From Pyrenopolyporus hunteri (Eukaryota > Ascomycota > Sordariomycetes > Xylariales > Hypoxylaceae), in contig CADCXC010000038.1 of NCBI GenBank assembly GCA_902806595.1, positions 2,728,001-2,792,000 on the forward strand: 64,000 nucleotides of DNA. The letters run 5' to 3'. The translations under genes and the position numbers were made by a program. The notes below the pieces were generated by a model. That model did no database searches. It saw only the letters and a list, made by a program, of their open reading frames with translations, and had not been told where the DNA came from. Positions 59,734-64,000 of the stretch are shown in pieces; the stretch's first letter is position 1; each line of letters opens with the position of its first letter.

Positions 59734-61276
59734 GTTAGAGATCTATGATGCTCTTGGGTGGGAGATAAATGTTAAAGCCTACGGGCGTCTACCACCCTCG
59801 ACGATTTGGTTATCTCATCCTGACTTCTGCAAGGTAGAAGGGATGAAGGTATAGACAATTCGGACAACTTTCTTCTTCACTTCTGTCCAGTCACTGTTAA
59901 TTCTCCGGGGAAGGACGCTTGGTGCTATTTGGAGGCGACATCGGTTTAGGAAATCCGGTTGGCTTAGCCAGCCGGCCCTAGGCGTGGCAACGCTTTCCCT
60001 ATGTCTATACTGAAAAGACTTGGGTGTTGTGTGCGGTACTTAGAGAGCATGCGGAGGAGTTGGAAGGTTCACGTCGCGCATACTTCAATAGAGGGATCGT
60101 GTCGGTTATACAGGGACCGACTTAACCAATGACAAACAATTTTCCATTACATTGACATCGCTCTTTTGTTTAGTGAGAACCCCAGTAGATTAGTAGGTGC
60201 GTTTCTGGCGTAAGCCGCTCGGATGGTGGAAATGGGAGTGATCCGCAACGAGGATGAGTGGCTGGACCCGTTGTGCGCCAACAGCAGTATTTATAGTTAG
60301 AGGCTTACATGCGAGCGCAGCCATGTTTATATTTATTACCTTCATTACCTTATTACGGAAATTTAATTCAATTGGCGATGGAAGTTTGCTGCTTCTAGGA
60401 TTTTCAGCTGAATGTGCCGTAGCTCGAGTTTGGAATGAGATGGCTTGATATTGAAGGCCGGTTTCGTTCCGATCTGCAAAGATATATGAAAAAGATATAT
60501 GAGCTGGTTTATAATCATTTAAACCCTCAGGGGGGGCGTGTGATGAAATAGCTACGTTTCCCCACACCGGTGAAGAAAATTTTGCTCTCTTCTGCGGCTG
60601 TAAGCAGAGTTGATTGCCTCTTTACGGGAATCGCAGCTTGTATAATACCTGCGTAGTATAGATGCTTTCATCCCGCAACCCGGTTTGGAGCTGACAGGCT
60701 CGAGGTTGTTCGGGAAGGGCTCCGGAGGGCCGGTCCAACATAGACTCACCTCCACCACGATGAAACCGAGAATCCCTGTCCAGCCACGAGGTTGGAGGGT
60801 TGGACCGACGGGGGGGCTCATGGGGTAGGGAGGCTATGTGGTACGGATCCCAAGAACCTCTCGTGCGGGATATGTCGTGCCTTGTTTCGACTTGCTTTGT
60901 TCTTCACTTCAGAAACATATTGTCTGAGGTGCGTGTGTGTGTGTGTATGTGTGTATGGTTTGTATGAAGTAACTATTAAATTTCAATGTAGGTACCTAGG
61001 TAGGTAGTCATATAATATGTTGATATAAGTATCGAACATATTAAAATGATGCGGAAAAATACAATATTACACACTATATGTAAACCATTAATCCTCCCCC
61101 TTGGCGCGCCGCTTTCTTCAACCGTACAAACATAACTCATACGAAATATTAAGTAAACCTCAACATGAATAGTTAATCAGCTGAGATAACTGAAATTAGG
61201 GCCCCTCTGAGACGCTGAGCGCCTTAACTCATAGTATAACATCCCCTTCCTAAAAAATATAAAGCAAAGCAACATC
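59734..61276. other. Intergenic region, no gene recognised
   Basis: No supported frame. It contains a GT microsatellite at about 60930-60955 and a TACCTAGGTAGG cluster at 60989-61008. Confidence 0.5.
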
Positions 61277-61555
61277 TCAGCCGTGAATCTGGCTGCATTG
61301 ATTGTTCTCGCACGTCTCACACAGGCTCTGGCCCGAGTCGCAGTCGTTCGGGCAACCTCGACTTTTATGGTCGCACCACTTTCTCGACAGATTAATGCCT
61401 TGGTGTTCTCCTCGGTTCGCTCCGTCGTCTGATATGCCCCGGACAGCATTGGCCCATCCACGATCGTCGGAAGGACGTTGGCCGTCGCGTGTAAGCTCGG
61501 ATATCCGAGCAGGAGCAGAGCTGCTATGGCTGTCTTGGCGGAGCATCACGTCCAT
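61277..61555 (-). CDS. Possible small cysteine-rich protein (model uncertain)
   Basis: A 92-codon ATG frame has no Cys in its first 60 residues and then six in the last 32, spaced C-x6-C-x3-C-x6-C-x2-C-x4-C, a disulfide-like pattern seen in small secreted fungal proteins. The frame itself has no signal peptide. The overlapping frame (minus 61536-61477), however, reads KTAIAALLLLGYPSLHATA, a good signal-peptide core. A 98-nt removal (61476-61379, ending GAAAG) would join that core to the first Cys in the right phase, but the donor is weak (GTCCTT) and no in-frame ATG precedes the core. It may be a spliced effector-like gene, a frameshifted relic, or chance. Confidence 0.3.
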   Translation of the reverse strand: MDVMLRQDSHSSSAPARISELTRDGQRPSDDRGWANAVRGISDDGANRGEHQGINLSRKWCDHKSRGCPNDCDSGQSLCETCENNQCSQIHG

Positions 61556-62087
61556 TGCGATGGTTGGGTGGCGGATTGCCTCGCGTGAGAGATCGACTTA
61601 TTAGCGGCAGTATGCGGTTTATTGGCGTTTATTTATGTATTGCTGACTGACGGCTTTTTCTCTCGTAGCACGAACTCCTGGTCTAAGTGTCGTTAGTTTA
61701 TGAGCTGTCATATTAGGGAATCTCTGGGGAGAGGAAGTAAGGCACTAACGGAGAAAAAAAAAACCTGACCCTTGTAAACCTCCCACGGCCCTTCAGAGAT
61801 AAGGTAGATGCAATTTGTCGGTCTGTCTATGGTACATACGTCTTACGCACATACGAATTAGGTGGTAGCCAGAGGTAGAGCGAGCGGGAATAACTTGCGT
61901 TGGTGCGCGGTGTGTGCCGCCAGACGAGAGGAGACTCGTGCCGCCTTTTTATAAGCAAGCAGCAGACAAACCAGAAAATTCTACATATCCGAGCATCTTA
62001 GCCACGCTGAGGGACAGATCCGCTTCGCCGCCCTACGCCCACGAGGGGCTTTTTTTTCTCCTTCCTTCCCCTTCCTTTCCTTAGACG
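61556..62087. other. Intergenic region, no gene recognised
   Basis: No supported frame on either strand. An A tract lies at about 61755-61764 and a pyrimidine-rich run near 62048-62083. Confidence 0.5.
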
Positions 62088-62660
62088 TCAGACTCCCTTA
62101 TCCGAGGGGTCGTCTCGACCGGAACTCGCTTCTTCCTGGCTCAATGGCATCTCGTCATTTCGTCCCGCTGCCCAACTGCTGCGACGGGCCCTACGCACCG
62201 GTGTAATCACGTCCAAGCGGTACTTTCCATGATTAACCTCCTCAATCATCGTCGAAGTAACGTCGTGTTTCATGTCTATATCCGGTCAATGACCAGAACC
62301 CTCGAGGACCTGATCAAACCCGACTGATTTCTTTTTTTCACCTGCTTCTTGAACCCCCTCAAGTTTACTACCATCTCAGTCCTCTGCGAGGAGGATTTGG
62401 CGTACGGGAATAAAGAGGTTGGCGAGCCGTGACATGATAGCAGTGAGACCGGTAAGCTCGGGGCAGCCGTTATCATCTTCACCATCGGGTTTTTAGGACC
62501 CAAGGACTTGGATCTGCAACATATCATGGGCGTCGACAGTCGGTGCAGGGCCGGAACGAGGTACCCATTTGGAAGACGAACCCTTGGCCGTCCCAACATT
62601 TGACCATGCCAGTCATTAACAGGGTGTCAATGGCCCTGCTGAGAGTCGCATCCGTTCGTC
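62088..62660 (-). pseudogene. Possible degenerate gene, minus strand
   Basis: One minus-strand frame is protein-like from about 62590 to 62088 but carries three in-frame stops, at 62495-62493 (TAA), 62378-62376 (TGA) and 62288-62286 (TGA). Segments read GCPELTGLTAIMSRLANLFI, PVRQILLAED, EAGEKKKSVGFDQVLEGSGH and DIDMKHDVTSTMIEEVNHGK. Just upstream a second frame reads LSRAIDTLLMTGMVKCWDGQ and GFVFQMGTSFRPCTDC. No family is recognised. All three stops can arise from CAA, TGG or CGA by single C-to-T or G-to-A changes, as RIP would give, although base composition here is not AT-rich. It could also be chance open DNA. Confidence 0.25.
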
Positions 62661-64000
62661 ATGACAGGTTCTAGGTCTTGGTGGCTGATTAGGCGGCTCC
62701 TTCGATGCGTCTCTGCCAGGGTCTCCCCCACGGTGAGCGTTCCTAAGGGACCCGCACGCTCCAACGAGATTGGTAGACGGCCTATACCGGTTTCTCTTTG
62801 CGTCTATCTTGTCAGCTCTAATGCCTCTCATACGTATCATCAGTCCCAGCCCCCGGGAACCTCGACCCCCCCTTCTCCCCCCTTCGCAACCACCAGTACT
62901 ATGTGCGTAGACTTTATCTGAAGCGAACCCAGTCGAGCCGGTACCGTACTCGGGTTCTTGCACACCATCCATACTTCCCATGCATATTATGCACATATTA
63001 GCTGTTACGTGCAGGAAGCTGTCGACGCCCCTGCACCTCGTACGCGAGCGACGTAAGTGGCACAGAGCCCTCCGCCAATATCACGATCGTCACCCGCTCC
63101 TCGCCACACAGATAGTGTGGGGACCCAACACAGAGATCCGGTAATTCAAGTCCTACCCGAGCAGTCGGGACGCCAAATCTCCCCTCTAGTATCGGGCCTA
63201 GGTCCCAAGCCCCATTGAATAGCAATATAATATACGTAATAGCAGCAGGGCAACAGGCAAGGATCGCTAACAAGTTCCGCTGATTGGCCGCGGATGTTCC
63301 TGCGACTACGTGCACATGTATGTAGGTAAATAGCTCCTCCCGGGCTACCGGGGGCAGAGAGTTCCAAGTGCGGAAGCATCTTAGGTTGGGTAGGTAGGTA
63401 GATAATCTTACCCGTGATAGGCTTACCGCACCACGCAGTACGTTTCGGGCTAGCGAGATGTTTGCTCGTGAGCTGCGATGTTCTGGCACGAGGTACGGCT
63501 AAATATGTCACAAGGAGGACGCAAACGATAAACCGCCGATCACGCAGGCGCCGGAAGCGAGACCTCCTACTCCCGGGATGGACGAGATGATCCTAGTCTT
63601 TACGTTGTCTGCTTTCAATATTTATAGAAGGGCGCTACTATGACCGGGGAAAAAGTGAAAGCCCCCCCATTCAGACTATTACAGCTTGTGGGGAGTTGGG
63701 ATTCTCTCACGTGGTCTAGCTTGTAACATACGAAAGAGGTCGTATCTTTCTATAGGGCCGGATGGTAAGGCTGCCGAGATAAACGGGAGGTTACGCTGAC
63801 ACCATCCGTATAATGACCATGGTACCGAAGGGGCTTCAAGCGTAGTAGCACGTAAGGCAGCCTCTCCGGAGCAAGGCGCCCAATGGAATGGCGCACCGGA
63901 AACGGGTCGAGCAATTCGGTTCTTGGTCTCGAAAAGTGATAACTGATGAGGAAACGTGCAGCCGATATTACACGGAACGAGATGATAAACCGGATCACAA
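62661..64000. other. Window end, no gene recognised
   Basis: The longest frame (62998-63489, minus, 163 codons) crosses a TAGG repeat (63388-63402) and shows no domain. The remaining frames are short. A gene entering from the right edge cannot be excluded. Confidence 0.45.

Noticed and set aside
2541..63402. TAGG/TACC clusters as a CRISPR-like or telomere-like array
   Set aside because: There are no unique spacers of constant length, and the unit is not the usual fungal TTAGGG telomere; they are dispersed simple repeats.
62998..63489. 163-codon minus-strand frame
   Set aside because: It crosses a TAGG repeat, has no recognisable domain or signal, and overlaps another open frame on the same strand.

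Overview
The window reads as nuclear DNA of a filamentous ascomycete (Pezizomycotina, most likely a Sordariomycete). The evidence is short GT-AG introns with CTAAC/CTGAT-like branch sites, a velvet regulator, a Zn2Cys6 factor, a fungal GH16 glucanase, a Mnn10-type mannosyltransferase, a giant protein of the fungal 'involucrin repeat'/Leashin type, and an AT-rich transposon copy that looks mutated by RIP. The genus is not recognisable; Xylariales is only a guess. No tRNA, rRNA or CRISPR array was seen.

Layout. 1-4974 is intergenic. 4975-6611 (+) is velB in six exons. After 2.8 kb of repeat-dotted spacer comes a small DUF3602 gene (9422-10038, +). Then a GNAT-like acyltransferase (11784-12940, +) lies tail-to-tail with hem12, uroporphyrinogen decarboxylase (14327-13100, -). 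hem12 shares a 537-bp divergent promoter with an unrecognised 684-residue protein (14865-16919, +). A Zn2Cys6 transcription factor (19412-22275, +) converges on the largest feature, a gene on the minus strand from 42393 to 23631. That gene is one 17-kb exon joined by a 172-nt intron to a 1.5-kb exon, giving about 6,196 residues. I read it as an unsplit Leashin (Woronin-body tether) homologue.

Right of it are a GT34 mannosyltransferase (45908-47441, +), a MYND zinc-finger protein (48580-49390, +), a probable AIG2-like gene remnant (50478-50820), a secreted GH16 glucanase (51576-52662, +), an unrecognised coiled-coil protein (54197-55321, +), a Tc1/mariner-like element with 54-bp terminal inverted repeats (56471-58026), and a secreted Ser/Thr-rich, probably GPI-anchored protein (59218-59733, +). 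The last 4 kb hold a possible small cysteine-rich protein and a degenerate reading frame.

The genes do not form a pathway cluster. Several share themes: septal and hyphal architecture (Leashin), wall building and remodelling (Mnn10, GH16, GPI protein) and developmental control (VelB, Zn2Cys6, MYND). The remaining genes are housekeeping (hem12) or unknown. Gene density is low, about one gene per 5 kb, and the spacers carry a recurring palindromic TACCTAGGTA/TAGG repeat. All exon joins were deduced by hand from splice signals and frame continuity; every model given as complete keeps an open frame across its joins.
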